A stretch of DNA of 64,000 nucleotides from Candidatus Cloacimonetes bacterium HGW-Cloacimonetes-3 (GTDB taxonomy: Bacteria; Cloacimonadota; Cloacimonadia; Cloacimonadales; Cloacimonadaceae), in NCBI GenBank assembly GCA_002840645.1, contig PHBO01000003.1, forward strand, positions 186,001-250,000, written 5' to 3'. Under the pieces are notes generated by a model. It saw nothing but the letters and a program-made list of their open reading frames with translations. It made no database searches and was not told where the DNA came from. A program made the translations under genes and the position numbers. The first letter of the stretch is position 1. Each line of letters opens with the position of its first letter. Positions 44,419 to 53,446 of this stretch are shown here, one piece after another.

Positions 44419-47400
44419 TTATTTCATCAGTACAGCTTTACGGGTAAAGCTGTCTTTTCCGGCTTGCATTTTGACGTAATAGACACCGGTGGTGCAAGTT
44501 TTACCGCTGTTATCCTTACCATTCCAGTTCAATCTGTAATTGTTGGCGGATTTCATACCTTCGTTGAAGGTGCGGACAATCTGACCACGGGAGTTATATA
44601 CGGTGATAGTCACATCCGCTGCTTTGGCAAGACCATAGCCAATCGTGGTGGAAGGATTGAAGGGGTTGGGATACACTGATTTTAGCTCTGTCACTAATGG
44701 AATACCGGGAGTGCCGGGATTACTGATATCAGTGTAATTAAATGCGATAGGACCATAGAATACATTGCTGCCGTCCATTTCGGCAATTTGCAACCAATAA
44801 TAATATATTCCCTCATTCACAAGCGTAATATCCGTAAACAGATAACGCTGCTGTTGGGAAGTGTTGGTGGAGTTTATTAGTGCACTTATCTGCATAGCAT
44901 CGCTAAGTTCATCGTTATTAGAGCGATACACGTAAAAACCTGTAAGATTTGTTTCACTTTGAGTTGTCCACAGGATACTTACATTGTTTTGAGCGTTGGT
45001 AGTGGCAGAGAAAGAGCTTAGCACCACAGGAAGGGTTCCGCCGTCCACTCCGACAGTAAAACCATCTTTGGAGCTTACAGAGGTAATCTCAACAGTAATT
45101 GTACGCGTCCCATAAGAAATTGTGTTAAGCTGCACCAAGCCCTGATATGCAACAGGGGTCATCCCAGACCAGTTATAATCTTCATCGTCATCTGAAGTCC
45201 AGGTAAAGGTTGCATATAAGCTTGAAGAGATAGCACCGGAAATAGTCCATTCTCTTTTAACTCTATCTGGGAACAACAGCGCATTCTCTGTTTCTGTAGC
45301 ACTCAAGCTTGTTACCACGCCGGTTCCGGGAAGTACAAGATGGGGAGCAGCACTAAACGACAAAGAATTGCCATTCAGATTCAGGCTGCCGGTGGGGATG
45401 GATAGAGTGCCAACCGTGATATTACTGGGAAGGTTTACCGCACTTCCATTGTTAATGGTTAAAGCGTTTACCACTGCCGGCAAGGTGAAAGAACTGCCGG
45501 TGGTAACCGACACATTGGCGGTAGTCCCTCCGATGATTATACCGGAACCCGTGGTCGCTCCGGAGATAACTAAAGTGTTTCCACTCCCTATGGAGTAATC
45601 TCCCACGAGGTTGAGGTTGCCATTTACTTTTGCATTTGATGCTACGGTGTTTACCGCATCCACTACAAAATTATCAATAAACCAGTAATCCAGACAGTAA
45701 AAATCACCCACGAAAGCGAAACGGAAATATATATCTCCACCCACATCGGTGCTATGAAGCGGAACAAACACATTTGTAGCAGCATGAGCTGCGTAATCCA
45801 TAGACCAAACATCGTGCCAAGTCCCAGAAGTGCTTGTGGCAGATTGGAGCTTTAAATAGGATGGCACATTCTGCAGATAATCTCCTGCAGCCATAGTTTT
45901 GAAAGATACATTTACCGAGGATAAACCCGCAGTGTCTATGGGGTTTGTACGGTAGATGTAATAAGTTGTATCACCGTGGGGGAAGGGAGTTGTGATAGAA
46001 CCTGTAAACCTTGCTTCAGGTGTTGTTCCACCTGCATATACAGATGTAGCAGCCGTAAACTGCCCATCTCCGCTTCCGATGTTTCCTGTCCAACTTGTTA
46101 AATCAGCGAAAGGCTCAGTAAGCAAGGTTGTGGTGCTGTAGGCATATTGCGTAAATCCGCCTGCATTCGTAGCTAAGTTATTTATCACAGATGCTCCGGT
46201 AGGCAGCTCTTTTCCTGCAATTATGGGTGTAGCACCGCTATAGGTTAGATTCACCGTCCCCGCGAAAGTCGGGGCTACCGATAACGCCCCACCTGAACGG
46301 TTTATGGTAGTGTTGTTAGCCATTGTTAGTGTATTCCCGCTGCCAACTGTGTAATTCCCTGCCAGATTTAGTGTGCCATTTACAGTAATATTGGAGGCTT
46401 GTGGCGTAATGGTTACTCCATCCACTACTAAATTATCAAAATCCCAGTAATCAAGGGCATAGGGATCTCCCACAAAAGCAAACTGGAGGTACATGTTTCC
46501 ACCAACATCATTAGCGTAATTGGAAATTGAGACATTAGCGGCTGCATGTGAAGCGTATGCATAAGACCAAACATCATTCCAGGGACCGGAGGTACTGGTG
46601 GAAGACTGAAGCTTTAGATAAGTAGGATAGTCTTGAGTGTAATTCCCGGTAGCATAAGTTTTGAAAGTTATATTCACCGCGTTTTTCCCGCTTGTGTTTA
46701 TCGGTCCTCTATATATCGCTCTTGTAATGTTGGAATGTGTAACTTCTGTGCTGTAGAACCGAACTTCCGGAGTAGTACCGCCCGCAAGCACCGTTGAAGA
46801 AGGAGCAAACATGAGATTGGTTGGGGTGGCTGCCTTATTTCCTGTCCAGCTGGTTAAGTCTGCGAATGGCTCAGTAAGTATAGTAGAGGTGCTGGAACTA
46901 TAGGCATATTGTGAGAATCCGCCGGGATTGGTAGTAAGGTTATTAATAGCCGTTGTCCCGGTAGGCAATTCTTTGCCCGCAGTAATAGGCACATTTCCGC
47001 TATAAACCAGGTTTACGGTACCCAGAAGGGCTGGTGGAGAAACCAAAGCTCCGGCAGACCTATTGATCGTAGCTCCGCTTGCCATGGTTAAAAATGTTCC
47101 ATTGTTAACCGTCCCCTGGGTTAATGTGAGTGCGGTATTCACCGTAACAGTTCCAGCCATGGTGATAATCCCCGAAGTATCAAAAGTAAGGTTCGCCAGT
47201 CCATTTACCACAGCGGGCATGATGGAGGAAGTTTCCCCACTATAAATGATATTGGAAGAGGTGCCACCCGTTACTGTTCCTGAGGTAACAGCCACTGTTC
47301 CCTCTATCGTGAGAGTGTAAGCTCCGAGGTTCAGATTTCCTGACCCCAGATTTAAACCGGTAGCATAAACATAAGGCACAGTGATGTTCCTGTTTAAGCT

Positions 47401-48816
47401 AACCGTTCTGGGAGTGGAAACCATAGAAAAATAAGCAACATTACCATCCGTTGGCACTTCATAAGAGGTAGAATAATCTACAGAAGCAGGGGCATATAAT
47501 ATTTGGTAGCCTCCGTCTCCGGCGTTGAAAGTAGGTGCTTGGTCAAAATTACCTCTGGGGTACGAAGTGCTTGTGCCAATCTGCACCACGCCGTAAGTGG
47601 TTCCGCCATTACCGAGGTTTATTTTATTGGAATTGGTTATCGTCCCATAATATAGGTTCACCCTCTGGCAGGTAATTTGGTTACTACCCAAAAGAGTTAA
47701 ACCTGCCGAATTACCCAGAGCTAAGGTATTCAAAGGTGCCGTTATTGTGGCATTGTTAGTAAACTGCTGAGCCGCTGTCCCAAGAAAGTAAACAAGAGTG
47801 TATGCAGCTGTAGCTGTTATAGTTCCGTTGTTCGTTAAATTTCCACCCATTATCAGATAAGTAGTAGTAGTACTGGTTCCGAGCGTCAATACAAGGGTAG
47901 AGTTGTTTGTAAGATTTCCGGATACTGTAACAGTGGTGGAGGCGGCAATTGTTTTAGTGCCTGTACCTGATAAGCCCATATTGCCGGCATAGGTTCTGGC
48001 ATAAATTGTCTGCGCACCTGCTCCGGTATAGTTCAGATTGCTGCCTGCAACCAGTGTAATAGCAGTGGATTGTGCTGCTGTAAGCGTACCAGTCCAACCG
48101 ATATTTAAGTTGCAACCAGAATAAGTTGTTATGGCTGGGGAACCTGTCAAAGCACCGGTAAAAGTTAAAGAGCCTGCACCGGTAAAATTAATTATACAAC
48201 CGGTTGTACCCGCAGTGGTTGTCCCCGCTATTGTCAAAGAACCGGTTGTTATATTAATGATATCGTTTCTTGTTGAGGTGGTTGCTGACATCGTCAATGT
48301 GGTGCCAATCGTCATAGTCCCTGCGTTCACATTTATCGTAGTTGTAAACCCTGCGTTTGGACGTGGCATTACAACAGCGCCAGAAACAGTGAGAGTATTA
48401 GTTCCGCTGATTGTTAAGGCAGTAGTCCCTGTTGAGGCAAACGTGATAGACGTGCAAGCAGCGGCAGCAGTTACGGTAACCGTAATTCCAGCGTTTATCG
48501 TTACCGCATCACCATCCACAGGAACAGATAGCCCTCCCCATGTAGCGGTGGAATTCCAGTTACCCGTTACTGACGCAGTTCTTGCTGCACGGGTGCCATC
48601 TTTAGGTGTTTCAGTTATTTGGGGGCTTTCGCTAATTTCCGTAACAACTTCTGGTGAAGAGGTCACGTTTGTAAAATCAAGCTTGTCGCTTTGAACTTCT
48701 GCCATAGAAGTTAAAGCTCCTGTTTTGGATACTTGTTTCACAATTGAAGATGTTTGACCCCAAACCAGGGTCAAGCTGCTGATCAACAGCACAAGGATGA
48801 GCATCGTTCTTTTCAT
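44419..48816 (-). CDS. Giant Thr/Gly-rich adhesin-like secreted protein with sorting domain
   Basis: A 1465-residue exported protein. Signal peptide LVLLISSLTLVWG. The segment SVTGNWNSTATWGGLSVPVDGDAVTINAG near residue 80 is the start typical of G8-like/adhesin beta-solenoid domains. A Thr/Asn/Gly-rich solenoid of short strands follows (to ~600). Two tandem ~230-residue units come next, each with INRS-GALS-P, TAGKELPTG, GGF-QYAYS, LTEPFADLTSWTGN, and a jelly-roll (YLKLQSSTSTSGPWNDVWS, YLQFAFVGDPYALDYWDFDN) like choice-of-anchor-J domains. The end is a fibronectin-like segment and a sorting domain (VYPNPFNPSTTIGYG ... KAVLMK). Composition suggests an extended stalk. TTGACA on the minus strand near 49021-49026 with TATCTG downstream may drive it. 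Confidence 0.85.
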   Translation of the reverse strand: MKRTMLILVLLISSLTLVWGQTSSIVKQVSKTGALTSMAEVQSDKLDFTNVTSSPEVVTEISESPQITETPKDGTRAARTASVTGNWNSTATWGGLSVPVDGDAVTINAGITVTVTAAAACTSITFASTGTTALTISGTNTLTVSGAVVMPRPNAGFTTTINVNAGTMTIGTTLTMSATTSTRNDIINITTGSLTIAGTTTAGTTGCIINFTGAGSLTFTGALTGSPAITTYSGCNLNIGWTGTLTAAQSTAITLVAGSNLNYTGAGAQTIYARTYAGNMGLSGTGTKTIAASTTVTVSGNLTNNSTLVLTLGTSTTTTYLIMGGNLTNNGTITATAAYTLVYFLGTAAQQFTNNATITAPLNTLALGNSAGLTLLGSNQITCQRVNLYYGTITNSNKINLGNGGTTYGVVQIGTSTSYPRGNFDQAPTFNAGDGGYQILYAPASVDYSTSYEVPTDGNVAYFSMVSTPRTVSLNRNITVPYVYATGLNLGSGNLNLGAYTLTIEGTVAVTSGTVTGGTSSNIIYSGETSSIMPAVVNGLANLTFDTSGIITMAGTVTVNTALTLTQGTVNNGTFLTMASGATINRSAGALVSPPALLGTVNLVYSGNVPITAGKELPTGTTAINNLTTNPGGFSQYAYSSSTSTILTEPFADLTSWTGNKAATPTNLMFAPSSTVLAGGTTPEVRFYSTEVTHSNITRAIYRGPINTSGKNAVNITFKTYATGNYTQDYPTYLKLQSSTSTSGPWNDVWSYAYASHAAANVSISNYANDVGGNMYLQFAFVGDPYALDYWDFDNLVVDGVTITPQASNITVNGTLNLAGNYTVGSGNTLTMANNTTINRSGGALSVAPTFAGTVNLTYSGATPIIAGKELPTGASVINNLATNAGGFTQYAYSTTTLLTEPFADLTSWTGNIGSGDGQFTAATSVYAGGTTPEARFTGSITTPFPHGDTTYYIYRTNPIDTAGLSSVNVSFKTMAAGDYLQNVPSYLKLQSATSTSGTWHDVWSMDYAAHAATNVFVPLHSTDVGGDIYFRFAFVGDFYCLDYWFIDNFVVDAVNTVASNAKVNGNLNLVGDYSIGSGNTLVISGATTGSGIIIGGTTANVSVTTGSSFTLPAVVNALTINNGSAVNLPSNITVGTLSIPTGSLNLNGNSLSFSAAPHLVLPGTGVVTSLSATETENALLFPDRVKREWTISGAISSSLYATFTWTSDDDEDYNWSGMTPVAYQGLVQLNTISYGTRTITVEITSVSSKDGFTVGVDGGTLPVVLSSFSATTNAQNNVSILWTTQSETNLTGFYVYRSNNDELSDAMQISALINSTNTSQQQRYLFTDITLVNEGIYYYWLQIAEMDGSNVFYGPIAFNYTDISNPGTPGIPLVTELKSVYPNPFNPSTTIGYGLAKAADVTITVYNSRGQIVRTFNEGMKSANNYRLNWNGKDNSGKTCTTGVYYVKMQAGKDSFTRKAVLMK

Positions 48817-49174
48817 CGGAACTCCTTACAAGGGAATAAATTAAAGTTCTATAGCTTCACACAAACCGGCAGCACATACATGCTAACCATCTCTTCATAA
48901 GTTAAAAAAAACAGCAGACTGCCTCTTAAGTTACCTGTGTGAATTTGAACACCAATCCACTAACTAAGGCTAATCCACTAATATTACTATAAGTATGATG
49001 CCCAGATACAACTGGGTAAAAATTTGTCAATACTAATGCTTAGCAAAGCTTCAAGTGCGTGTAGAAATATATCCACACACAGGAAAGAACCTTATTCTGA
49101 CAGTGCTCCCCGGTGATTAAAACACAGGATTCGAACAGATTCGGACGTTTTCTTAGAACCTTCAACATTGCTTC

Positions 49175-49285
49175 CTCCTTGCTTCACGACCTTAATCAAG
49201 TGATCATCCCCTCTTAATCAAGCGTTAATAGTTAACGCTTGATTAAGGGGGGATTAAGAAGTGATTAACGCCTTCGAGCAAGGAA
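49175..49285. repeat. Palindromic element, copy D (same ends, different core)
   Basis: Ends TCCTTGC (49176-49182) and GCAAGGAA (49278-49285) match copies A-C. The core is unrelated: a perfect 16-bp stem CTTAATCAAGCGTTAA (49213-49228) / complement (49232-49247) with a TAG loop, flanked by further TTAATCA-like words. The 562-base gap 48817-49378 contains no supported gene; it also holds a CCCAG-TTGTAT-CTGGG stem near 49000. Confidence 0.82.
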
Positions 49286-49378
49286 GAACTAAGCAGGATG
49301 CCATAAACCTATGTGTAGTAACTGGTTAGTAACTGATTGGAATAGTGCTGGGAAAACTTAGTGTTTTTAACGGGTTAT

Positions 49379-49942
49379 TTAACTCTTGCTATATGCCAGT
49401 TGCAACCATTCAATCACTTCCGGGGTGATATCTTCCAGGCTGTTTACCTTTATTTTGTGGGTACACATCCCGGGGCTGGGCAATGCCTCCAGAACGCCTT
49501 TGGGTTCTTGTCCTTTCAGCTTTAGAGCTACATCAAAGCGAATTCTGGTGGCGGGAGTAAACATGGCGAACTGGGTGTTGCGGGTGATAGAAACATAAGA
49601 AATGCGGGGGGCAATTTCCACATCGTCACCAAACTTTTTAACTATTTCCACCAGTTTATCATAGATAGGCTTAAGATTCTCTTTGCCTGTGTATTGCTTC
49701 TCTATCAGTTGTTCAGGGGTGTCCGGAGCACCCGCAGCGGCTACTTTTGCTTTGTAAATTATCAAGCCGGCATAGCCCTGCCCCAAACCAAATTCACTTT
49801 TCAGGTAATGCACTTTGTCGCTGGTGCGGGTGAAGGGCTGCTTGTTTATAATCTCAATCCACTCCTCTAAAGGCTTACCGGTTTTGGCTTGCAGGTTATT
49901 TTCCATGCTCTGCCAGACTTTTTCGATGCGTTTCTCACTCAT
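49379..49942 (-). CDS. DUF4287/DUF5655 domain protein
   Basis: A 187-residue soluble protein. The N-terminal ~65 residues (NNLQAKTGKPLEEWIEIINK, then HYLKSEFGLGQGYAGLIIYK) match the DUF4287 helical domain. The C-terminal half (KPIYDKLVEIVKKFGDDVEIAPRISYVSITRNTQFAMF, then RIRFDVALKLKG) matches DUF5655, a domain found alone or beside transport and modification proteins. No activity is known. The ATG has a weak upstream site. Alone, with 430-560 base gaps on both sides. Confidence 0.85.
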   Translation of the reverse strand: MSEKRIEKVWQSMENNLQAKTGKPLEEWIEIINKQPFTRTSDKVHYLKSEFGLGQGYAGLIIYKAKVAAAGAPDTPEQLIEKQYTGKENLKPIYDKLVEIVKKFGDDVEIAPRISYVSITRNTQFAMFTPATRIRFDVALKLKGQEPKGVLEALPSPGMCTHKIKVNSLEDITPEVIEWLQLAYSKS

Positions 49943-50412
49943 GATCTATACCTCAGTTTTATTAACATTACTTCTCTATAAATACTAAGCAATAATGCTA
50001 CTATAACCAGTAAAGAGTGAAAAAATGAGGTATGCGCGGATTGTTTAACCCACCTAGCACCTACAATAAAACAGACATCAGCTTAACAAGAATATTTTGC
50101 TTGACAGTTATCCGCTACTTAGTTTCCTATGAAACCGACTGTAAATTGGCATATGTAATGAGTGATAATCACTTGTTGCGTTTGGGGTTATATGAATAAG
50201 ATGCTTTGCAGAGCAAGCTTATGGAAAGATGCAATTCCTACCTTACACCAGATAAGTGCTAATTTTTCTGCCAGTTTAACCTACTATACCAAAACTTTGT
50301 GTAATAGGGCAATCTCACTGCGATGAATGTGACAGCTTACTCCCTCAGATTCATCCACCTCATACTTAGAATCAATTTACCCCATCCAATCCTGAATAGC
50401 TAAGGAGCTTAC
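49943..50412. other. 470-base intergenic region, possible promoter only
   Basis: TTGACA at 50101-50106, 18 bases, then TCCTAT is a possible promoter for the secreted-protein cluster, about 280 bases before its first ATG. I see no coding signal, RNA gene or repeat in the rest. Confidence 0.35.
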
Positions 50413-51408
50413 ATGGAGCGAATCACGATAGCTATTTGTTTTTTGTTTTTCGCCATTAGCATTTCTGCTGTGCAGTTCCAAGGTAGGGATGTCCCTCCCA
50501 CAATTGTCGATACCCTGTACTTGGAGAGGGAAGAGTGTGTTGTTTCTGCTGTGTTCATTGCCCCTTATGGTGACCCAAACAATACATACTATTATTTTAA
50601 CAATCCATCTCCTTCAGGTGCTTCAATCTCGGTAGGTGACTCGTACTCTTTTGATGATGCATGTAACAGCGCAAGCCGGATTTATTACACTTTTCCCATG
50701 CCGGAGGGTCTTCCTGATTATGCCTTATCATCAGTGCAGTTACTTGTGCTGCAAGTATTCTCTTCTGGTAACTCGCAAGATAATATATTCCCCATTTGGG
50801 GTCAGGGGGGAAGCCATGGTCTGCTGGCGGCACATGTGAATTTCACTCATCCACTAACCTCTGCTTCCTTTACCCCCACATTTTGCCACAATATGGGGGT
50901 TATCAGCAGCGATGCTGTAGGAGGCTGGAAGAGCTTGGATGTAACCTCTTATTACCAATATGCCCAAGAGCAACAGAACTGGAGTAACTTTCAAGTTATG
51001 CTCTATTTTGATATTCTCACAGATTGGGATTGCCTTAGAGACAACTTGCTAATCGGAAACCCCAGTTATGCTCCAGGTTGCCCAAAATTGCTACTTACCT
51101 ACAAAGTCCAATCCGCTAATCAAGATGAGACTCATGTATGTCAAGCACCCAAACTAAACATCTATCCTAATCCTGCTAGAACCCAAACTAGTATAAAGCT
51201 AGAAAACGGCTCCCAAATATCGGAACTAAACCTCTATAACCTAAAGGGACAGAGGATTGAAAGTAAACATCTCATTAGTGAAAAATCCCCCGCTGAACTG
51301 CTGATAGACACCCAAAACCTACCCACCGGAGTATATTTCATTAAATGCGTAAGCACCATGGGAACCAACCGATATTCCCATACCCAACGAATAATGATCA
51401 CACATTAA
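50413..51408 (+). CDS. Secreted protein with sorting domain, tandem paralogue 1 of 3
   Basis: A 331-residue exported protein (signal peptide IAICFLFFAISISAVQF). The mature part opens RDVPPTIVDTLYLEREECVV and continues FIAPYGDPNNTYY, VNFTHPLTSASFTPTFC and QVMLYFDILTDWD. That layout recalls DNRLRE-type beta-sandwich surface domains, which carry conserved Asp residues and bind polysaccharide or calcium; I cannot confirm family membership. Residues ~250-331 are the sorting domain (KLNIYPNPARTQTSIKL, then LYNLKGQ and LPTGVYFIK). AAGGAG lies upstream. First of three near-identical genes. Confidence 0.85.
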   Translation: MERITIAICFLFFAISISAVQFQGRDVPPTIVDTLYLEREECVVSAVFIAPYGDPNNTYYYFNNPSPSGASISVGDSYSFDDACNSASRIYYTFPMPEGLPDYALSSVQLLVLQVFSSGNSQDNIFPIWGQGGSHGLLAAHVNFTHPLTSASFTPTFCHNMGVISSDAVGGWKSLDVTSYYQYAQEQQNWSNFQVMLYFDILTDWDCLRDNLLIGNPSYAPGCPKLLLTYKVQSANQDETHVCQAPKLNIYPNPARTQTSIKLENGSQISELNLYNLKGQRIESKHLISEKSPAELLIDTQNLPTGVYFIKCVSTMGTNRYSHTQRIMITH

Positions 51409-51422
51409 TAAAGGAAGAAACA

Positions 51423-52418
51423 ATGAGAATATTCATTAGTACATTATTATTCCTGCTGCTATCCCCAAGCATTTTTGCTACAACATCTCCCGCCAAAGAT
51501 ATCCCTCCCACTATCGTGGACACCCTATATCTTGAAAGAGAAGAATGTGTTATAGCGGCAGTTTACATAGCCCCTTATGGTAATCCGAGCAATACTTATT
51601 ATATATTCGGCAATCCGACGCTCACAGGAGGTCTTTCTTTCATAGGAGATGGATACTATTTTGATGAAGCCTGCAACACTGCAAACCGTTTGTATTTTTC
51701 CTTCCCCATTTCCGAGGGGCACACGGGCTACAATCTATCATCAGCTCAGTTAATGGCTTATCAGTGGAATTCATCAGGTAATTCAGACGAGCATGTATTC
51801 CCTATATGGGGGCAAGGGGAAAGCCATGGATTATTAGCAGCTCATGTGAACTTTTCACACCCACTAACTTCAGATACATTCACCCCTACTTTCTGCCAGA
51901 ATATGGGTACCTTAAGTAGTAATGAGGTGGTCGGTTGGAGGAACTTGGACGTGACCGGATACTACTTGAACGCCAAGGAACATCAAAATTGGGATAGCTT
52001 TCAAGTGATGCTCTATTTTGATATTCTCACAGACTGGGATAATTCATATGATGATATAGCTATAGGGAACCCAAACTATACTCCCACTAGACCCAGATTG
52101 CTGCTTACTTACCAAACCCAATCTGCGTCAGAGGATGAGACTCAGGTAAACCAGACACCCAAAGTAAACATCTATCCCAACCCTGCAAGAACGCACACAA
52201 ACATAAAGGCAGAAAACGGATATAGAATCACAAACGTATGCTTGTATAACCTAAAAGGGCAGAAAGTGAGGTGTGATAATATATTAACATACAAATCACC
52301 CAATGAGTTGCAACTGAACACTGAAACATTGCCCGCAGGGGTGTACATGCTGAAGTGCGACAGCACTAATGGAAATATAACTTACCATCAAACACAACGC
52401 ATGGTAATAACAAATTAA
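51423..52418 (+). CDS. Secreted protein with sorting domain, tandem paralogue 2 of 3
   Basis: A 331-residue paralogue, the same length as copy 1 and aligned throughout (RDIPPTIVDTLYLEREECVI counterpart is KDIPPTIVDTLYLEREECVI). Signal peptide FISTLLFLLLSPSIFATT differs from copy 1. Sorting domain VNIYPNPARTHTNIKA. I chose the ATG at 51423, 14 bases after the previous stop with AAAGGAAG upstream. The frame runs back to 51345 inside copy 1, but that start would bury the signal peptide. Confidence 0.87.
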   Translation: MRIFISTLLFLLLSPSIFATTSPAKDIPPTIVDTLYLEREECVIAAVYIAPYGNPSNTYYIFGNPTLTGGLSFIGDGYYFDEACNTANRLYFSFPISEGHTGYNLSSAQLMAYQWNSSGNSDEHVFPIWGQGESHGLLAAHVNFSHPLTSDTFTPTFCQNMGTLSSNEVVGWRNLDVTGYYLNAKEHQNWDSFQVMLYFDILTDWDNSYDDIAIGNPNYTPTRPRLLLTYQTQSASEDETQVNQTPKVNIYPNPARTHTNIKAENGYRITNVCLYNLKGQKVRCDNILTYKSPNELQLNTETLPAGVYMLKCDSTNGNITYHQTQRMVITN

Positions 52419-52430
52419 CCCGGAGGATAA

Positions 52431-53423
52431 ATGAGAAGGTTAATTGCAATCATCTGCTTCATATTATGTGTACTAAGCTTATCGGCTGTTCAGTTCAAAG
52501 TTAGGGACATTCCTCCTACAATTGTGGATACACTGTTTCTGGTAAGGGAGGACTGTGTTTCTGCTGCCGTGTTTATTGCTCCATATGGTAACCCGAACAA
52601 TACATATTATCAATTCAGCAATCCAACCCCTTCAAGTGGAACGGTCACTATTGGTGACGGTTATTCATTTGATCAAGCATGCAACAGGTCAAATAGAGTG
52701 TACTTCTCATTTCCGATGCAAGATGGGCATGAAGATTATACCCTTTTGTCGGTTGATTTGTTGACCTACCAAATAAATTCATTTGGAAATGAATTAATAA
52801 ATACTTTCCCTTTGTGGTTTGGAGGCGAACAGCATTTCCTGTTAGCAGCCCATGTCAACTTTATACAACCATTGACTGAAGGTTCTTTTAACCCTGCGTT
52901 TTGCCAAAACATGGGAACCCTAAGCAGTGATGAGGCGGTTGGCTGGAAGAGCATGGACGTAACAGGACACTATATATATGCAAAGGAGCATCAAAACTGG
53001 AGTAGTTTCCAAGTTATGCTGTATTTCGATATTTTGACAGATTGGGACAATAACTACGACTCGGTTTTAATCGGGAGTGGAAGTTTCCAAGTTAGAGCAC
53101 CAAAACTGGTCCTGACCTATCAACACCAATCAGCGACTGAAGATGAAACCCAGGTTAGCCAGATACCCAAAGTAAACATCTATCCCAACCCGACTAAGAC
53201 CATCACAACCATAAAAGCAGATATCGGGTATAGAATAACAAACGCAACCCTATATAACCTGAAAGGGCAGAAAGTGAATTGCGAAAATTTGTTAATAAGC
53301 AAATCACCCAATGAGTTATTACTGAACACCGAATCACTGCCCTCAGGGGTGTACATCATAAAAAGCAAACTCAGCAATGGAACCGACCAAAAGGAATTGT
53401 GCAATAAGCTATTGATCTACTAA
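52431..53423 (+). CDS. Secreted protein with sorting domain, tandem paralogue 3 of 3
   Basis: A 330-residue paralogue (signal peptide LIAIICFILCVLSLSAVQF, close to that of copy 1). Core blocks are conserved (RDIPPTIVDTLFLVREDCV, QNMGTLSSDEAVGWKSMDVTG, QVMLYFDILTDWDNNYDS). Its sorting domain resembles copy 2 (VNIYPNPTKTITTIKA, LYNLKGQKVNCENLL). The mosaic signal/tail pattern suggests conversion among copies. ATG preceded by GGAGGATAA, 12 bases after copy 2. Confidence 0.87.
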   Translation: MRRLIAIICFILCVLSLSAVQFKVRDIPPTIVDTLFLVREDCVSAAVFIAPYGNPNNTYYQFSNPTPSSGTVTIGDGYSFDQACNRSNRVYFSFPMQDGHEDYTLLSVDLLTYQINSFGNELINTFPLWFGGEQHFLLAAHVNFIQPLTEGSFNPAFCQNMGTLSSDEAVGWKSMDVTGHYIYAKEHQNWSSFQVMLYFDILTDWDNNYDSVLIGSGSFQVRAPKLVLTYQHQSATEDETQVSQIPKVNIYPNPTKTITTIKADIGYRITNATLYNLKGQKVNCENLLISKSPNELLLNTESLPSGVYIIKSKLSNGTDQKELCNKLLIY

Positions 53424-53446
53424 CAAATATTCTACATGGAGGAAAC

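Noticed and set aside
44246-44479. Small plus-strand gene of 77 codons
   Set aside because: It runs through the terminator at 44366-44395 and overlaps the end of the giant adhesin gene; no ribosome site.
49120-49150. tRNA T-arm-like GGATTCGAAC near 49129
   Set aside because: No cloverleaf can be built around it.
49175-49285. CRISPR array, suggested by iterated TTAATCA words
   Set aside because: The words form one palindromic hairpin without regular spacers or cas genes.
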